NCBI RefSeq assembly: GCF_900129585.1
Contig: NZ_FQWF01000006.1
Location: forward strand, 62,001 to 126,000
Source: Flavobacterium micromati
Lineage (GTDB): Bacteria; Bacteroidota; Bacteroidia; Flavobacteriales; Flavobacteriaceae
Direction of reading: 5' to 3'
Length of the DNA: 64,000 nt
A program made the translations under genes and the position numbers. Of the stretch, positions 24,242-34,624 are shown in pieces. The notes under the pieces are model-generated. The model saw only the letters and a program-made list of their open reading frames with translations, made no database searches and had not been told where the DNA came from. Position 1 is the first letter of the stretch. Every line of letters begins with the position of its first letter.

Positions 24242-26398
24242 ATGGCTAGAGAACTTAAATATACAAGAAATATAGGAATTGCTGCTCACATTGATGCTGG
24301 TAAAACAACAACAACAGAGCGTATTTTATTCTATACAGGAAAATCACATAAAATTGGTGAAGTACATGATGGTGCTGCAACAATGGACTGGATGGCACAA
24401 GAGCAAGAAAGAGGTATTACAATTACGTCGGCAGCTACTACTTGTGAATGGAATTTCCCAACAAAACAAGGTAAAACTTTACCTGAGACATTACCTTATC
24501 ACTTTAACATTATTGACACTCCAGGACACGTTGACTTTACAGTTGAAGTAAACCGTTCGTTACGTGTACTTGATGGTCTTGTTTTCTTGTTTAGTGCTGT
24601 TGATGGTGTTGAGCCTCAATCAGAAACTAACTGGAGACTTGCTGATCAGTATAATGTACCACGTATTGGTTTTGTCAACAAAATGGATAGACAAGGTTCT
24701 AACTTCTTGATGGTTTGTCAGCAAGTAAGAGATATGTTGAAATCAAACGCAGTTGCAATCACTTTGCCAATTGGTGAAGAAAATGATTTTAAAGGTGTTG
24801 TCGATTTAGTAAGAAACCAAGCGATTGTTTGGGATGAAGAAGGTATGGGAGCAACTTACGAGATTGTACCTATTCCTGAAGATATGATTGCTGAAGTAAA
24901 AGAATACAGATCGATTCTTATTGAGGCAGTTGCTGATTATGATGAGAACTTGCTTGAAAAATTCATGGAAGATGAAAACTCTATCACAGAGGAAGAAATC
25001 AACACTGCATTGAGAGCTGCTGTAATGGACATGGCTATCATTCCTATGATTGCTGGTTCGTCTTTTAAAAATAAAGGAGTGCAATTCATGTTAGATGCAG
25101 TATGTAAATACCTACCATCTCCAATGGATAAAGCAGGCATTGAAGGAATTCATCCTGATGACGCTGAATTATTAGAAGAAGATCAAGTTAAAATTTTACG
25201 TAAACCAGACGTTAAAGAGCCTTTCGCTGCTTTAGCATTTAAGATCGCAACTGACCCATTCGTAGGTCGTTTAGCTTTCTTCCGTGCTTATTCAGGAAGA
25301 CTAGATGCTGGTTCTTATGTATTGAACACGCGTTCTGGTAACAAAGAAAGAATTTCTCGTATCTACCAAATGCATGCTAACAAACAAAATCCTATCGATT
25401 ATATCGAAGCTGGAGATATTGGAGCTGCTGTTGGATTTAAAGATATCAAAACTGGAGATACATTGTGTGATGAAAAGCACCCAATTATTTTGGAGTCAAT
25501 GAAATTCCCTGCACCAGTTATTGGTATTGCAATTGAGCCTAAAACTAAAGCTGACGTTGATAAAATGGGTATGGCTTTGGCTAAATTAGCTGAAGAAGAT
25601 CCAACATTTACAGTTAGAACTGATGAGGCTTCGGGTCAAACTATTATCTCAGGTATGGGTGAGCTTCACTTAGATATCTTAGTTGATAGAATGAAACGTG
25701 AATTCAAAGTTGAAGTGAACCAAGGTGAGCCTCAAGTTGAGTACAAAGAAGCATTTACTAAAAGTGCAGTACACAGAGAAACGTATAAGAAACAATCAGG
25801 TGGTCGTGGTAAATTTGGTGATATCGTATTTAAATTAGAGCCAGCTGATGAAGTAGAAGGGAAAGTTCCTAAAGGATTACAATTCGTTAATGCTGTAAAA
25901 GGTGGTAACGTTCCTAAAGAATACATTCCATCTGTAGAAAAAGGTTTCAGAGAAGCTATGAAAACGGGTCCTTTAGCAGGATACCAAGTTGATAGTTTAA
26001 AAGTAACTTTAACGGACGGATCTTTCCACCCTGTCGATTCAGATGCATTGTCTTTTGAATTAGCAGCGAGAATGGGATATAGAGAAGTAGCTAAAGCTGC
26101 TGGAGCTGTTATTCTTGAGCCAATCATGAAAATGGAAGTTATTACACCAGAAGAAAACATGGGAGATATCGTAGGTGATATTAACCGTCGTAGAGGCCAG
26201 GTGAATGACATGGGTGATAGAAATGGAGCAAAAACTATTAAAGCAGATGTGCCTTTATCAGAGATGTTTGGATATGTTACAACATTAAGAACATTATCTT
26301 CTGGAAGAGCAACTTCTACAATGGAATTTTCGCACTACGCTGAAACACCTTCTAATATTTCAGAAGCAGTAATCAAAAAAGCAAAAGGAAACGCTTAA
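24242..26398 (+). CDS. fusA: Elongation factor G
   Basis: The GTPase that drives translocation on the ribosome. In 718 residues: G1 AHIDAGKTT (15-23), switch [13 protein letters not shown]3 DTPGH and G4 NKMD, then domains II-V, with the domain IV loop and a C-terminal [17 protein letters not shown]. It lies 10 nt after rpsG and 11 nt before rpsJ. No tuf gene follows, as is usual in Bacteroidota, where the str and S10 operons are fused directly through rpsJ. Confidence 0.98.
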   Translation: MARELKYTRNIGIAAHIDAGKTTTTERILFYTGKSHKIGEVHDGAATMDWMAQEQERGITITSAATTCEWNFPTKQGKTLPETLPYHFNIIDTPGHVDFTVEVNRSLRVLDGLVFLFSAVDGVEPQSETNWRLADQYNVPRIGFVNKMDRQGSNFLMVCQQVRDMLKSNAVAITLPIGEENDFKGVVDLVRNQAIVWDEEGMGATYEIVPIPEDMIAEVKEYRSILIEAVADYDENLLEKFMEDENSITEEEINTALRAAVMDMAIIPMIAGSSFKNKGVQFMLDAVCKYLPSPMDKAGIEGIHPDDAELLEEDQVKILRKPDVKEPFAALAFKIATDPFVGRLAFFRAYSGRLDAGSYVLNTRSGNKERISRIYQMHANKQNPIDYIEAGDIGAAVGFKDIKTGDTLCDEKHPIILESMKFPAPVIGIAIEPKTKADVDKMGMALAKLAEEDPTFTVRTDEASGQTIISGMGELHLDILVDRMKREFKVEVNQGEPQVEYKEAFTKSAVHRETYKKQSGGRGKFGDIVFKLEPADEVEGKVPKGLQFVNAVKGGNVPKEYIPSVEKGFREAMKTGPLAGYQVDSLKVTLTDGSFHPVDSDALSFELAARMGYREVAKAAGAVILEPIMKMEVITPEENMGDIVGDINRRRGQVNDMGDRNGAKTIKADVPLSEMFGYVTTLRTLSSGRATSTMEFSHYAETPSNISEAVIKKAKGNA

Positions 26399-26409
26399 TC
26401 TTTAAGAAA

Positions 26410-26715
26410 ATGAGTCAAAAAATCAGAATAAAATTAAAATCTTACGATCACATGTTGGTAGACAAGTCTGCTGAGAAGATTGTAAAAACTGTTAAAAGTA
26501 CAGGTGCAGTAGTTACAGGACCAATTCCTTTGCCAACTCACAAAAAACTTTTCACTGTATTGCGTTCTCCACACGTTAACAAGAAAGCGAGAGAGCAATT
26601 TGAAGTAATGTCATACAAGAGATTGATTGATATTTATTCATCTTCATCTAAAACTATTGATGCATTAATGAAACTTGAATTGCCAAGTGGAGTTGAAGTT
26701 GAGATCAAAGTTTAA
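26410..26715 (+). CDS. rpsJ: 30S ribosomal protein S10
   Basis: uS10 belongs to the 30S head and, in NusE form, to antitermination complexes. The 101-residue protein has [21 protein letters not shown], the long loop used in both roles. Although it is normally the first gene of the S10 operon, here it is tied to fusA (11 nt) and separated from rplC by 155 nt containing a promoter and a long inverted repeat. It may therefore be expressed with the str genes. Confidence 0.97.
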   Translation: MSQKIRIKLKSYDHMLVDKSAEKIVKTVKSTGAVVTGPIPLPTHKKLFTVLRSPHVNKKAREQFEVMSYKRLIDIYSSSSKTIDALMKLELPSGVEVEIKV

Positions 26716-26733
26716 GTAGTTTCAGAGTAAAAA

Positions 26734-26837
26734 AGAACGCTGCTTTTAATTGAAAAATATTTTTTTGGTTTGTGTGTAAATAAGTTATACTTTTGCACCA
26801 CTTTAAAAAAATAGGATTCGGTTAAAAGCTGCGTTCT
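26734..26837 (+). promoter_or_regulatory. Internal promoter within a long inverted repeat, rpsJ-rplC gap
   Basis: A 16-nt arm at 26734-26749 is complementary (one mismatch) to 26822-26837. Between the arms lie TTG (26766-26768), a 20-nt spacer and TACTTTTG (26789-26796). Readthrough RNA from upstream could form the stem; RNA started here would contain only the right arm. Regulation is inferred. Confidence 0.55.
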
Positions 26838-26870
26838 ATATTTATATTTAATAATTAATAATTAATATTT

Positions 26871-27488
26871 ATGTCTGGGTTAATTGGTAGAAAAATCGGC
26901 ATGACTAGCATTTTCGACGAAAACGGGAAGAATATTCCTTGTACAGTAATCGAAGCTGGACCATGTGTTGTTACCCAAGTCAGAACCAAAGGTGTTGACG
27001 GGTACGAAGCGTTGCAACTTGGTTTCGATGACAAAAACGAGAAACATTCCACAAAAGCGGCTTTAGGTCACTTTAAAAAAGCGGGAACTGTAGCTAAGAA
27101 AAAGGTCGTTGAATTTCAAGATTTTGCAACTGAACAAAAATTAGGAGATCTTATTGATGTTTCTATTTTTGCTGAAGGAGAGTTTGTAGATGTACAAGGT
27201 GTATCTAAAGGTAAAGGTTTTCAAGGGGTTGTTAAACGTCACGGTTTTGGTGGTGTTGGACAAGCAACTCACGGTCAACACAACCGTTTAAGAGCGCCAG
27301 GTTCTGTAGGAGCTTCTTCTTATCCATCTAGAGTATTCAAAGGAATGCGTATGGCTGGAAGAATGGGAGGAGATAATGTAAAAGTTCAAAACCTTAGAGT
27401 TTTAAAAGTAGTAGCTGAAAAGAACCTACTTGTTATTAAAGGATGTGTTCCTGGATGTAACAACTCTTATGTAATCATTCAGAAGTAA
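26871..27488 (+). CDS. rplC: 50S ribosomal protein L3
   Basis: uL3 initiates 50S assembly and reaches towards the peptidyl-transferase centre. The 205-residue protein has the central [17 protein letters not shown] and [19 protein letters not shown] loops, including the Gln methylated by PrmB in other bacteria. It has its own promoter in the 155-nt upstream gap. Its last base is the first base of rplD, a 1-nt overlap. Confidence 0.98.
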   Translation: MSGLIGRKIGMTSIFDENGKNIPCTVIEAGPCVVTQVRTKGVDGYEALQLGFDDKNEKHSTKAALGHFKKAGTVAKKKVVEFQDFATEQKLGDLIDVSIFAEGEFVDVQGVSKGKGFQGVVKRHGFGGVGQATHGQHNRLRAPGSVGASSYPSRVFKGMRMAGRMGGDNVKVQNLRVLKVVAEKNLLVIKGCVPGCNNSYVIIQK

Positions 27489-28117
27489 TGGAAGCAAAAG
27501 TATTAGATTTCAACGGAAAAGATACTGGAAGAAAAGTTCAACTTTCTGATTCAGTATTTGGTATAGAACCAAACAATCACGCAGTATATCTTGATGTAAA
27601 GCAATATCTTGCTAATCAACGTCAAGGAACGCACAAAGCTAAAGAAAGAGCTGAAGTTGCGGGATCTACTCGTAAGATTAAAAAACAAAAAGGAACAGGA
27701 ACTGCTCGTGCAGGTTCTGCTAAAAATCCATTGTTTAAAGGTGGTGGAACAGTTTTTGGACCAAGACCAAGAAGTTATTCATTTAAATTGAATAAAAGCT
27801 TGAAACGTTTGGCAAGAAAATCTGCTTTCTCAATTAAAGCTAAAGAGGCAAACATAATTGTACTTGAAGATTTTAATTTTGAAACACCAAACACTAAAAA
27901 TTTCATTAACGTTTTGAAAGCTTTAGAGTTAGAAAATAAAAAGTCACTATTTGTATTGGGTGACACCAATAAAAATGTATATTTGTCCTCACGCAATTTA
28001 AAGGGCTCTAGCGTTGTAAGTAGCTTAGAATTAAGCACTTACGCTATATTAAACGCTAATAATTTAGTGCTTTTAGAGAGTTCTTTAGAGATAATTGAAG
28101 AAAATTTAAGTAAATAA
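27488..28117 (+). CDS. rplD: 50S ribosomal protein L4
   Basis: uL4 lines the peptide exit tunnel with its extended loop, visible here as GTGTARAGSAKNPLFKGGGTVFGPRPRSY-like sequence around residues 75-103. It is 209 residues. In E. coli L4 represses the S10 operon; whether the inverted repeat upstream of rplC is an L4 target is unknown. It overlaps rplC by one base. Confidence 0.97.
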   Translation: MEAKVLDFNGKDTGRKVQLSDSVFGIEPNNHAVYLDVKQYLANQRQGTHKAKERAEVAGSTRKIKKQKGTGTARAGSAKNPLFKGGGTVFGPRPRSYSFKLNKSLKRLARKSAFSIKAKEANIIVLEDFNFETPNTKNFINVLKALELENKKSLFVLGDTNKNVYLSSRNLKGSSVVSSLELSTYAILNANNLVLLESSLEIIEENLSK

Positions 28118-28123
28118 TAGGAT

Positions 28124-28414
28124 ATGAGCATCATAATTAAGCCTATAGTAACGGAAAAAGTAACCAAAGAAAGTGAAGTTTTAAACCGCTTCGGATTCGT
28201 TGTTGACAAAAAAGCAAATAAAGTACAAATTAAGAAGGCTATTGAGGCTGCTTATGGAGTAACGATTTTGAGTGTTAACACGATGAACGTAAGACCGGAT
28301 AGAACTACAAAATACACTAAAAGTGGTTTAATCAGTGGAAAGACCAATGCAATCAAAAAAGCAATTGTTCAAGTACAAGAAGGACAAACAATTGATTTTT
28401 ACAACAATATCTAA
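28124..28414 (+). CDS. rplW: 50S ribosomal protein L23
   Basis: uL23 sits at the tunnel exit and is the docking site for trigger factor and SRP. The 96-residue protein starts MSIIIKPIVTEKVTKESE and has the conserved KANKVQIKKAIEAAYGV helix and NTMNVRPD strand. It lies 6 nt after rplD and 9 nt before rplB. Confidence 0.97.
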   Translation: MSIIIKPIVTEKVTKESEVLNRFGFVVDKKANKVQIKKAIEAAYGVTILSVNTMNVRPDRTTKYTKSGLISGKTNAIKKAIVQVQEGQTIDFYNNI

Positions 28415-28423
28415 GATAGAAAA

Positions 28424-29248
28424 ATGTCAGTAAGAAAATTAAAACCTATTACCCCAGGTCAGCGATTTAGAGTTGTGAATGGTTATGACGCCATTACAAC
28501 TGATAAGCCGGAACGCTCTTTGATAGCGCCGATAAAAAACTCTGGAGGTAGAAATAGTCAAGGAAAGATGACCATGCGTTATACGGGTGGTGGTCACAAG
28601 CAGAGATATCGTATCATTGATTTTAAACGTACAAAAGAAGGAATTCCAGCTACAGTGAAATCAATTGAATATGATCCAAATCGTACTGCATTTATCGCAT
28701 TGTTAGCTTATGCTGATGGTGAGAAAACGTACATTATTGCTCAAAACGGATTGAAAGTAGGTCAGAAGTTAGTTTCTGGTCCAGAATCTCAACCTGAAAT
28801 TGGTAATACTTTACCTTTAAGTAAAGTTCCACTTGGAACTGTAATTTCTTGTATCGAATTGAGACCAGGGCAAGGTGCGGTAATCGCTCGTTCTGCTGGA
28901 ACATTTGCTCAATTAATGGCAAGAGATGGAAAATATGCGACAATCAAAATGCCTTCTGGAGAAACAAGATTGATCTTGTTGACATGTTCGGCTACAATTG
29001 GAGCAGTATCTAATTCAGACCACCAATTAGTTGTATCAGGAAAAGCTGGTAGATCAAGATGGTTAGGAAGAAGACCTAGAACAAGACCTGTTGCAATGAA
29101 CCCTGTCGATCACCCAATGGGTGGTGGTGAAGGACGTTCTTCTGGTGGACATCCACGTTCAAGAAATGGAATACCAGCAAAAGGTTATAGAACTCGTTCT
29201 AAGAAAAACCCGAGTAACAAGTATATCGTAGAACGTAGAAAGAAATAA
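28424..29248 (+). CDS. rplB: 50S ribosomal protein L2
   Basis: uL2 is needed for subunit association and supports peptidyl transfer. The 274-residue sequence has the N-terminal [18 protein letters not shown] region, [17 protein letters not shown], and the C-terminal [19 protein letters not shown] loop with the conserved His. It is a typical length and closely packed between rplW (9 nt) and rpsS (6 nt). Confidence 0.98.
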   Translation: MSVRKLKPITPGQRFRVVNGYDAITTDKPERSLIAPIKNSGGRNSQGKMTMRYTGGGHKQRYRIIDFKRTKEGIPATVKSIEYDPNRTAFIALLAYADGEKTYIIAQNGLKVGQKLVSGPESQPEIGNTLPLSKVPLGTVISCIELRPGQGAVIARSAGTFAQLMARDGKYATIKMPSGETRLILLTCSATIGAVSNSDHQLVVSGKAGRSRWLGRRPRTRPVAMNPVDHPMGGGEGRSSGGHPRSRNGIPAKGYRTRSKKNPSNKYIVERRKK

Positions 29249-29254
29249 TAAGAT

Positions 29255-29533
29255 ATGGCACGTTCATTAAAAAAAGGACCTTTTGTTCATTATAAGTTAG
29301 ACAAGAAAGTTCAAGAAAACATCGCAGGTGGAAATAAAGGAGTAGTAAAGACTTGGTCTAGAGCTTCGATGATTACTCCAGACTTTGTTGGACAAACTAT
29401 CGCAGTTCATAACGGTCGTCAATTTGTACCAGTTTACGTAACAGAAAACATGGTAGGTCACAAATTAGGAGAATTTTCACCAACTAGATCTTTTAGAGGT
29501 CATGCTGGAGCAAAAAATAAAGGTAAAAAATAA
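29255..29533 (+). CDS. rpsS: 30S ribosomal protein S19
   Basis: uS19 is in the 30S head near the A-site finger. The 92-residue protein begins [19 protein letters not shown] and has the conserved [19 protein letters not shown] and [16 protein letters not shown] segments. There is a 6-nt gap on each side. Confidence 0.98.
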   Translation: MARSLKKGPFVHYKLDKKVQENIAGGNKGVVKTWSRASMITPDFVGQTIAVHNGRQFVPVYVTENMVGHKLGEFSPTRSFRGHAGAKNKGKK

Positions 29534-29539
29534 GAAGCA

Positions 29540-29950
29540 ATGGGAGTTCGTAAAAGAGAAACAGCAGATGCGAGAAAAGAGGCTAATAAGTCTATTGCTT
29601 TCGCGAAATTGAATAACTGCCCTACTTCACCTAGAAAAATGCGCTTAGTAGCGGACTTGGTAAGAGGTCAGAAGGTAGAGAGAGCATTAAACATCTTAAG
29701 ATTTAGTTCTAAAGAGGCTTCAAGAAAATTAGAAAAATTGGTTTTATCTGTAATTGCCAACTGGCAAGCAAAAAACCCTGAAGCTAATATGGAAGAAGCT
29801 GGTTTATTTGTAAAAACGATTACAGTTGATGGTGGAATGATGTTGAAAAGACTTCGTCCAGCTCCACAAGGTCGTGCACACAGAATTAGAAAACGTTCTA
29901 ATCACGTAACAATCGTGCTTGGATCTATTAATAACACACAAGCAATTTAA
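29540..29950 (+). CDS. rplV: 50S ribosomal protein L22
   Basis: uL22's long beta-hairpin lines the exit tunnel at the macrolide constriction. The 136-residue protein is slightly longer than in E. coli owing to its charged N-terminus ([14 protein letters not shown]). It carries [19 protein letters not shown] and, at the hairpin tip, [21 protein letters not shown]. It has no deletion of the kind that gives erythromycin resistance. Confidence 0.97.
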   Translation: MGVRKRETADARKEANKSIAFAKLNNCPTSPRKMRLVADLVRGQKVERALNILRFSSKEASRKLEKLVLSVIANWQAKNPEANMEEAGLFVKTITVDGGMMLKRLRPAPQGRAHRIRKRSNHVTIVLGSINNTQAI

Positions 29951-29956
29951 TACAAG

Positions 29957-30718
29957 ATGGGACAAAAGACAAATCCAATTGGAAATAGACTTGGTATCAT
30001 CAGAGGATGGGACTCAAACTGGTATGGTGGAAATGATTATGGTGATAAACTTGCCGAAGATTATAAAATCAGAAAGTATATCCATGCTCGTTTATCAAAA
30101 GCTAGTGTATCAAAAGTAATCATTGAGAGAACTTTGAAACTTGTAACCGTTACTATCACTACTGCTAGACCTGGTATTATTATCGGAAAAGGTGGCCAAG
30201 AGGTAGACAAGTTAAAAGAAGAACTTAAGAAAATTACTGACAAAGAGGTTCAAATCAACATCTTTGAAATTAAAAGACCTGAACTTGACGCGTATCTAGT
30301 TGCTACAAGCATCTGTCGTCAAATCGAAAGCCGTATTTCTTACAGACGTGCAATCAAAATGGCAATTGCTGCCTCTATGCGTATGAACGCTGAGGGTATC
30401 AAAGTTTTGATTTCTGGTCGTTTGAATGGTGCAGAGATGGCTCGTTCAGAAGGTTTCAAAGAAGGAAGAGTTCCTTTATCAACTTTCAGAGCTGATATTG
30501 ATTATGCTTTGGCAGAAGCTCACACTACTTATGGTAGAATGGGAATCAAAGTATGGATCATGAAAGGTGAAGTTTATGGAAAGAGAGATCTTTCTCCACT
30601 TGCTGGAATGGACAAAAAACAATCTGGTACTGGTGGAGGTAAAGGTGGCGATGCTCCTAGAGGAGACAGAAAGCCTTTTAACAAAGGTGGAAAACCAGAC
30701 GCTCGTAAACGAAAGTAA
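29957..30718 (+). CDS. rpsC: 30S ribosomal protein S3
   Basis: uS3 forms part of the mRNA entry tunnel. The KH domain shows [18 protein letters not shown] near residue 75, and the C-terminal domain has [29 protein letters not shown]. At 253 residues it is longer than E. coli S3 (233), because of a glycine- and lysine-rich tail after residue 215. The gap to rplP is 19 nt. Confidence 0.97.
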   Translation: MGQKTNPIGNRLGIIRGWDSNWYGGNDYGDKLAEDYKIRKYIHARLSKASVSKVIIERTLKLVTVTITTARPGIIIGKGGQEVDKLKEELKKITDKEVQINIFEIKRPELDAYLVATSICRQIESRISYRRAIKMAIAASMRMNAEGIKVLISGRLNGAEMARSEGFKEGRVPLSTFRADIDYALAEAHTTYGRMGIKVWIMKGEVYGKRDLSPLAGMDKKQSGTGGGKGGDAPRGDRKPFNKGGKPDARKRK

Positions 30719-30737
30719 ATTTTTAAATTAAAGAAAA

Positions 30738-31163
30738 ATGTTACAGCCTAAAAGAACAAAATACCGTAAGGTACAAAAAGGTAAAATGAAAGGGAACTCT
30801 CAAAGAGGGCATGAACTTTCTAATGGAATGTTTGGTATTAAATCTGTACATGAAGATGGAATGTTCCTTACTTCTCGTCAAATAGAAGCTGCGCGTATTG
30901 CTGCAACTCGTTTTATGAAAAGAGAAGGACAATTATGGATCAAAATATTTCCAGACAAACCAATTACTAAGAAGCCTCTTGAGGTACGTATGGGTAAAGG
31001 TAAAGGAGCCGTTGAATATTGGGCTGCTGTTGTTAAACCCGGAAGAATTATGTTTGAAGTTGGAGGAGTACCTTTGTCAGTTGCAAAAGAGGCGTTACGT
31101 CTTGCAGCTCAAAAGCTTCCAGTAAAAACTAAGTTCGTTGTTGCTAGAGATTTCGAAGCATAA
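30738..31163 (+). CDS. rplP: 50S ribosomal protein L16
   Basis: uL16 helps place A-site tRNA. The 141-residue protein begins [20 protein letters not shown] and has [29 protein letters not shown], with the Arg that is hydroxylated in some bacteria, plus [16 protein letters not shown]. It is standard in length, followed by rpmC after 13 nt. Confidence 0.98.
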   Translation: MLQPKRTKYRKVQKGKMKGNSQRGHELSNGMFGIKSVHEDGMFLTSRQIEAARIAATRFMKREGQLWIKIFPDKPITKKPLEVRMGKGKGAVEYWAAVVKPGRIMFEVGGVPLSVAKEALRLAAQKLPVKTKFVVARDFEA

Positions 31164-31176
31164 TTAATAGTATATT

Positions 31177-31368
31177 ATGAAACAATCAGAAATAAAAGAT
31201 CTTTCTGCAGCAGAGTTGCAAGAAAAGCTTAGCCAGACTAAGAAAACATATGCTGATCTAAAAATGGCTCACGCTATTTCACCAATTGAGAATCCACTTC
31301 AAATTAGAAGTGTAAGAAGAGTGGTTGCTAGATTAGCTACAGAACTTACTAAAAGAGAGTTACAATAA
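31177..31368 (+). CDS. rpmC: 50S ribosomal protein L29
   Basis: uL29 is a two-helix protein beside L23 at the tunnel exit. It is 63 residues: MKQSEIKDLSAAELQEKLSQ, then a second helix with NPLQIRSVRRVVARLATEL. It lies between rplP and rpsQ, with gaps of 13 and 17 nt. Confidence 0.96.
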   Translation: MKQSEIKDLSAAELQEKLSQTKKTYADLKMAHAISPIENPLQIRSVRRVVARLATELTKRELQ

Positions 31369-31385
31369 CTGTAGTCTGCTGAAAG

Positions 31386-31646
31386 ATGGAAGAAAAAAGA
31401 AATTTAAGAAAAGAGAGAATTGGTGTTGTTACTTCAGACAAAATGGACAAGTCTATTGTTGTTGCTGAAGTACGTAAAGTAAAACACCCATTATACGGTA
31501 AGTTCGTGTTGAAGACTAAAAAGTATCACGCACACGACGAAATGAACGACTGTAACATTGGAGATACTGTAAGGATCAGCGAAACGCGTCCTTTAAGTAA
31601 AACTAAATGTTGGAGGTTAGTTGAAATCTTAGAAAGAGCTAAATAA
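31386..31646 (+). CDS. rpsQ: 30S ribosomal protein S17
   Basis: uS17 is an OB-fold 16S rRNA-binding assembly protein. The 86-residue sequence has [19 protein letters not shown] at the start, [19 protein letters not shown] in the middle and [16 protein letters not shown] at the end. rplN starts 2 nt after it. Confidence 0.97.
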   Translation: MEEKRNLRKERIGVVTSDKMDKSIVVAEVRKVKHPLYGKFVLKTKKYHAHDEMNDCNIGDTVRISETRPLSKTKCWRLVEILERAK

Positions 31647-31648
31647 TT

Positions 31649-32017
31649 ATGGTACAACAAGAGTCAAGATTAAAAGTAGCAGATAATACGGGAGCAAAAG
31701 AAGTTTTAACTATCCGTGTTTTAGGAGGTACCAAAAGAAGGTATGCCTCTGTTGGTGACAAGATTGTAGTTTCTATCAAAGATACGGCACCTAACGGAAG
31801 CGTTAAAAAAGGAGCTGTTTCAACTGCAGTTGTTGTACGTACCAAAAAAGAAGTGAGAAGAGCCGATGGTTCTTACATCCGTTTCGATGACAATGCATGT
31901 GTTCTTTTGAATGCTGCAGGGGAAATGAGAGGAACTCGTGTTTTTGGTCCAGTAGCAAGAGAACTTCGTGAAAAACAATTCATGAAAATTGTATCATTAG
32001 CACCAGAAGTGCTTTAA
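31649..32017 (+). CDS. rplN: 50S ribosomal protein L14
   Basis: uL14 lies at the subunit interface and is the docking site of RsfS. The 122-residue protein begins [20 protein letters not shown] and has [15 protein letters not shown]-like and [28 protein letters not shown]-like segments, all conserved. It lies 2 nt after rpsQ and 11 nt before rplX. Confidence 0.98.
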   Translation: MVQQESRLKVADNTGAKEVLTIRVLGGTKRRYASVGDKIVVSIKDTAPNGSVKKGAVSTAVVVRTKKEVRRADGSYIRFDDNACVLLNAAGEMRGTRVFGPVARELREKQFMKIVSLAPEVL

Positions 32018-32028
32018 TTCGTTTTAAG

Positions 32029-32343
32029 ATGATAAAGCTAAAAATAAAATCAGGTGACATCGTAAGAGTAATTGCTGGAGACCATAAAGGTGAAGAAGGT
32101 AAAGTATTACGTGTGTACAAGGAGAAAAACAAAGCAATTGTTGAAGGTGTAAACATGGTATCTAAACATACGAAACCAAGTGCAAAAAGCCCTCAAGGTG
32201 GTATTGTAAAGAAAGAAGCTTCTATACAAATATCTAACATCTCTTTAATTGATCCTAAAACTAAGGAAGCAACTAGAGTTGGTATTAGAGTAGAAGGAGA
32301 TAAGAAAGTAAGATTTTCAAAAAAATCTAATCAAGTACTATAG
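32029..32343 (+). CDS. rplX: 50S ribosomal protein L24
   Basis: uL24 starts 50S assembly. The KOW motif is at the N-terminus ([21 protein letters not shown], about 9-29), followed by [24 protein letters not shown]. It is 104 residues. rplE starts 2 nt after its stop, suggesting tight coupling. Confidence 0.97.
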   Translation: MIKLKIKSGDIVRVIAGDHKGEEGKVLRVYKEKNKAIVEGVNMVSKHTKPSAKSPQGGIVKKEASIQISNISLIDPKTKEATRVGIRVEGDKKVRFSKKSNQVL

Positions 32344-32345
32344 TA

Positions 32346-32897
32346 ATGGCATATATACCTAGACTAAAAGAAGAATATAAGAGCAGAGTAATCGCATCTC
32401 TTAAAGAGGAATTCGGATACGTAAACGTAATGCAAGTTCCTAAATTGGAAAAAATCGTTTTAAGTAAAGGAGTTGGTGCAGCTGTATCTGATAAAAAACT
32501 AATTGACTATGCGGTTGATGAGTTAACAAAGATCACTGGACAGAAAGCAATATCTACTATCTCAAAGAAGGACGTTGCGTCATTCAAATTGAGAAAAGGG
32601 ATGCCTATTGGAGCAAAAGTTACTTTGCGTGGAGAAAGAATGTATGAGTTTTTAGATAGACTTGTTACTTCTGCTTTACCACGTGTAAGAGACTTTAGTG
32701 GTATTAAAGCCACTGGTTTTGACGGAAGAGGTAATTATAACCTTGGTGTTTTGGAACAAATCATTTTCCCAGAAATTGATATCGATAAAGTTAACAAAAT
32801 ATCAGGAATGGATATCACTTTTGTAACATCTGCAAAAACCGATAAAGAAGCAAAGTCTCTATTAACAGAATTAGGATTACCTTTTAAAAAGAACTAA
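32346..32897 (+). CDS. rplE: 50S ribosomal protein L5
   Basis: uL5 binds 5S rRNA and contacts P-site tRNA. The 183-residue protein has [20 protein letters not shown] at the start, the central [22 protein letters not shown], and [19 protein letters not shown]. It is typical in length. In E. coli the S8 repressor site overlaps this start; here the spacing to rplX is only 2 nt, and a structured gap occurs instead before rpsH. Confidence 0.98.
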   Translation: MAYIPRLKEEYKSRVIASLKEEFGYVNVMQVPKLEKIVLSKGVGAAVSDKKLIDYAVDELTKITGQKAISTISKKDVASFKLRKGMPIGAKVTLRGERMYEFLDRLVTSALPRVRDFSGIKATGFDGRGNYNLGVLEQIIFPEIDIDKVNKISGMDITFVTSAKTDKEAKSLLTELGLPFKKN

Positions 32898-32900
32898 GAC

Positions 32901-33170
32901 ATGGCTAAAGAATCAATGAAAGCCCGCGAGGTTAAGAGAGAAAAAACAGTAGCTAAATATGCTGAGAAAAGAAAAGCTTTGTTAGAAGCTGGAGATTTCG
33001 TAGGTTTGCAAAAGTTACCGAAAAATGCTTCACCAGTTCGTTTGCACAATCGTTGTAAATTAACAGGTAGACCAAGAGGGTATATGCGTCAATTCGGTCT
33101 TTCACGTGTTACATTTCGTGAAATGGCAAATAACGGATTGATACCAGGTGTTAAAAAGGCATCTTGGTAA
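32901..33170 (+). CDS. rpsN: 30S ribosomal protein S14 (zinc-free form)
   Basis: uS14 is in the 30S head. The 89-residue sequence is the long form without the CxxC-x(n)-CxxC zinc ribbon: [29 protein letters not shown] has a single Cys. L36 and S4 in this cluster also lack zinc sites. The following 126-nt gap is much longer than the neighbouring gaps and contains two hairpins. Confidence 0.97.
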   Translation: MAKESMKAREVKREKTVAKYAEKRKALLEAGDFVGLQKLPKNASPVRLHNRCKLTGRPRGYMRQFGLSRVTFREMANNGLIPGVKKASW

Positions 33171-33296
33171 GACGTAATTTTATTACGTTTTGATACAGAC
33201 TTAACTTACGTTTTGTCTGTATCATTAATATTTATAAATTGGTTTCAGGTTCAATAAGATCGTCTTAAAGAAAACCAAAACCGCAAATTAATACAA
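33171..33296 (+). promoter_or_regulatory. Structured gap rpsN-rpsH with two hairpins
   Basis: ACGTAA and TTACGT (33172-33177, 33183-33188) form a small hairpin. TGATACAGAC and GTCTGTATCA (33191-33200, 33215-33224) form a perfect 10-bp stem with a 14-nt loop. No long T run follows, so this is unlikely to be a simple terminator. It could be a regulator-protein site or an mRNA processing site. Confidence 0.55.
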
Positions 33297-33695
33297 ATGT
33301 ATACAGATCCTATTGCCGATTATTTGACAAGAGTTCGTAACGCTGTGGCTGCAAACCACAAAGTTGTTGAGATTCCTGCATCTAATCTAAAAAAAGAAAT
33401 AACCAAGATCTTATTTGATCAAGGTTATATCTTGAGTTACAAATTTGAAGACAACGCCGTTCAGGGTTCAATCAAGATCGCTTTGAAGTATGATAAAGAT
33501 ACTAAAGAGTCAGTAATTAAAGATATCCAAAGAATTAGTAAACCAGGTTTACGTAAATATTCAAGTTCTTCATCTATCCCTAGAATTCTTAACGGATTAG
33601 GTATTGCTATCGTGTCAACTTCAAAAGGGTTAATGACTGGAAAGAAAGCAAAACAGTTAAACGTAGGTGGTGAAGTAATTTGTTACGTATACTAA
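33297..33695 (+). CDS. rpsH: 30S ribosomal protein S8
   Basis: uS8 binds the central domain of 16S rRNA and, in E. coli, represses the spc operon. The 132-residue protein begins [21 protein letters not shown] and ends with [20 protein letters not shown]...GGEVICYVY. It starts a new tightly spaced run after a structured 126-nt gap, so S8 feedback at that gap is an attractive but untested idea. Confidence 0.98.
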   Translation: MYTDPIADYLTRVRNAVAANHKVVEIPASNLKKEITKILFDQGYILSYKFEDNAVQGSIKIALKYDKDTKESVIKDIQRISKPGLRKYSSSSSIPRILNGLGIAIVSTSKGLMTGKKAKQLNVGGEVICYVY

Positions 33696-33713
33696 TTTAA
33701 AGACTATATAAAG

Positions 33714-34256
33714 ATGTCAAGAATAGGTAAAAGCCCAGTAACAATACCAGCTGGTGTAACTGTAGAAGTTGCTAATGGTATTATTACAATAAAAGGAAAA
33801 AATGGTCAACTAACTCAGGAGTTCTCGGACGTTACTGTTACAGTTGAAGGCGATCAGGTTCAAGTAGAAAGATCGTCTGATCACAAAGACCAAAGAGCAA
33901 AACACGGATTGTATAGATCTTTAATCAATAATATGATTATAGGTGTTACAGAAGGTTTTACAAAGTCTTTAGAATTGGTTGGAGTAGGATATAGAGCTTC
34001 AAGTCAAGGGCAAAAATTAGATTTAGCACTTGGATTCTCTCACAATATTGTTTTAGAAATTGCTCCTGAAGTTACTTTAGTAACAATATCTGAAAAAGGT
34101 AAGAACCCTATAGTTAAATTAACATCATTTGACAAACAACTTTTAGGTCAAGTAGCTGCGAAAATCAGAGGTTTCCGTAAGCCTGAGCCGTACAAAGGAA
34201 AAGGTGTTAAATTCGTAGGTGAAGTATTAAGAAGAAAAGCAGGTAAATCAGCTTAA
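33714..34256 (+). CDS. rplF: 50S ribosomal protein L6
   Basis: uL6 lies near the factor-binding site. It has two similar domains: [19 protein letters not shown] at the N-terminus, [19 protein letters not shown] in the middle, and [20 protein letters not shown] near the end. It is 180 residues, the normal length. The gap to rpsH is 18 nt and to rplR 11 nt. Confidence 0.98.
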   Translation: MSRIGKSPVTIPAGVTVEVANGIITIKGKNGQLTQEFSDVTVTVEGDQVQVERSSDHKDQRAKHGLYRSLINNMIIGVTEGFTKSLELVGVGYRASSQGQKLDLALGFSHNIVLEIAPEVTLVTISEKGKNPIVKLTSFDKQLLGQVAAKIRGFRKPEPYKGKGVKFVGEVLRRKAGKSA

Positions 34257-34267
34257 AAAATAAGATT

Positions 34268-34618
34268 ATGTCATTAACAAAACCTGAAAGAAGACAAAGA
34301 ATTAGATTCAGAATTAGAAAAACGATTAGTGGTACTGCTACAAATCCAAGACTATCTGTATTTAGAAGTAACAAAGAAATTTATGCTCAACTTATTGATG
34401 ACGTAAACGGAGTTACTTTACTAGCAGCTTCTTCAAGAGAAAAAGAAATAGGTAACGGTACGAATATTGAAGTGGCCACAGCAGTTGGAAAACTAGTTGC
34501 TGAGAAAGCTTTGGAAGCTGGTATTGATGTGGTAACTTTCGATAGAGGAGGTTATTTATATCACGGTCGTATTAAATCATTAGCAGAAGGCGCAAGAGCG
34601 GCTGGACTTAAATTCTAA
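34268..34618 (+). CDS. rplR: 50S ribosomal protein L18
   Basis: uL18 binds 5S rRNA with L5. The 116-residue sequence has a basic N-terminus ([18 protein letters not shown]), then [20 protein letters not shown] and the C-terminal [26 protein letters not shown]-like end. It is closely packed in the spc block. Confidence 0.98.
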   Translation: MSLTKPERRQRIRFRIRKTISGTATNPRLSVFRSNKEIYAQLIDDVNGVTLLAASSREKEIGNGTNIEVATAVGKLVAEKALEAGIDVVTFDRGGYLYHGRIKSLAEGARAAGLKF

Positions 34619-34624
34619 TATAGT

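Noticed and set aside
24242-26398. Missing tuf after fusA as a deletion
   Set aside because: The fusA-rpsJ junction without tuf is the normal arrangement in Bacteroidota.
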